Position numbers and translations under genes: made by a program. Below are positions 5,807 through 6,077 of a DNA stretch of 6,077 nt, one piece after another (positions within the stretch are counted from its first letter, which is position 1; every line of letters begins with the position of its first letter). Origin of the DNA: Comamonas sp. lk (GTDB lineage Bacteria > Pseudomonadota > Gammaproteobacteria > Burkholderiales > Burkholderiaceae_C); the NCBI GenBank assembly GCA_945898105.1, contig CAMDHL010000141.1, forward strand, positions 1 through 6,077, given 5' to 3'. The notes under the pieces are model-generated. The model ran no database searches and had not been told where the DNA came from. It saw only the letters and a program-made list of their open reading frames with translations.

Positions 5807-6077
5807 GAAGCCCGCCAGACCACCGCTGGTGCAATTTTGGAAACAAAGCACTGGAGGAACGTCCGGACTGCATAGGGCAGCGTAGCAGCTAACGGCTGTC
5901 CACTGAAAACTGCGTCTGCAAGGGCGCGGCATAAGGTGAGGATTAGAGCAACAGAGACGAGTTTCGTGCCCCGGCGCAGCGCAAGTTGCGCCACGGGCCC
6001 GAAGGTGAAACGGGCAATCTCTACGCGCAGCAATACCAAGTAGGCCAACGTTGACGGGGCCCCCGGAGTTGGCGGGT
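5807..6077 (+). ncRNA. rnpB: RNase P RNA, bacterial type A, 5' part (3' end outside window)
   Basis: The catalytic RNA of ribonuclease P, which removes 5' leaders from tRNA precursors together with the RnpA protein. The 5' end GAAGCCCGCCAGAC (5807-5820) resembles E. coli GAAGCTGACCAGAC and gives the 5' strand of helix P1. Next comes a hairpin with GTGC/GCAC and TTTG/CAAA arms closed by a GAAA tetraloop (about 5829-5850). The core signature GAGGAACGTCCGGACT follows (from about 5853), then CATAGGGCAG (5871-5880), a CAGC-TAACG-GCTG stem-loop near 5888, GCAACAGAGACGAG (about 5948-5961), GGTGAAACGGG (about 6003-6013) and GCAATACCAAGTAGGC (about 6030-6045). These occur in the order of the type A molecule. 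About 271 of a usual 340-380 bases are present; the 3' strand of P1 and the last conserved region lie beyond the edge. The final GGCGGGT could look like the P1 partner, but it is more likely the conserved GCGGGTAGG segment further inside the molecule. Confidence 0.95.

Noticed and set aside
5740..6048. A 102-codon open frame on the minus strand at the right edge
   Set aside because: It lies almost entirely antisense to the conserved RNase P RNA core, has no ribosome binding site, and its protein resembles no family I know.
6065..6077. The final GGCGGGT as the 3' strand of RNase P helix P1
   Set aside because: It is complementary to the 5' end, but the molecule would be only about 270 bases and would lack the last conserved region. 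It fits better as the internal GCGGGTAGG segment.

Overview
This window looks like an ordinary chromosomal housekeeping segment from a betaproteobacterium, most likely Burkholderiales, family Comamonadaceae (Rhodoferax/Polaromonas/Acidovorax-like). That placement rests on close recall of the GlyQ, CorC, Lnt and CysK protein sequences, on the glyQS-next-to-lnt order, and on the form of the RNase P RNA core. It is an inference and was not tested by a search. I see no mobile element, CRISPR array, tRNA or phage remnant.

Layout: six protein genes all lie on the minus strand, so they read from right to left. From the right they are cysK (cysteine synthase), a GNAT-family acetyltransferase, corC (CBS-pair protein), lnt (apolipoprotein N-acyltransferase), glyQ (glycyl-tRNA synthetase alpha) and glyS (beta subunit, cut by the left edge). 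On the far right, on the plus strand and divergent from cysK, is the 5' three quarters or so of rnpB, the RNA of RNase P, cut by the right edge. Coding density is high. The non-coding gaps are 5687-5806 (cysK/rnpB control region), 4625-4768 (after cysK), 3879-3967 (before corC) and 1299-1440 (before glyQ), all under 150 bases.

Functional grouping: corC and lnt overlap by four bases and are a known partnership in envelope and lipoprotein maintenance. glyQ and glyS are two bases apart and encode the two subunits of one tetrameric enzyme. cysK makes cysteine. The GNAT protein has no assignable substrate.

No new multi-gene system is visible. The parts worth a second look are non-coding: a perfect 24-base palindrome just after cysK, nested inverted repeats over the cysK/rnpB divergent promoters, and a hairpin between the GNAT gene and corC. 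Several start codons (GNAT, glyQ, lnt) are ambiguous and are discussed in the entries.
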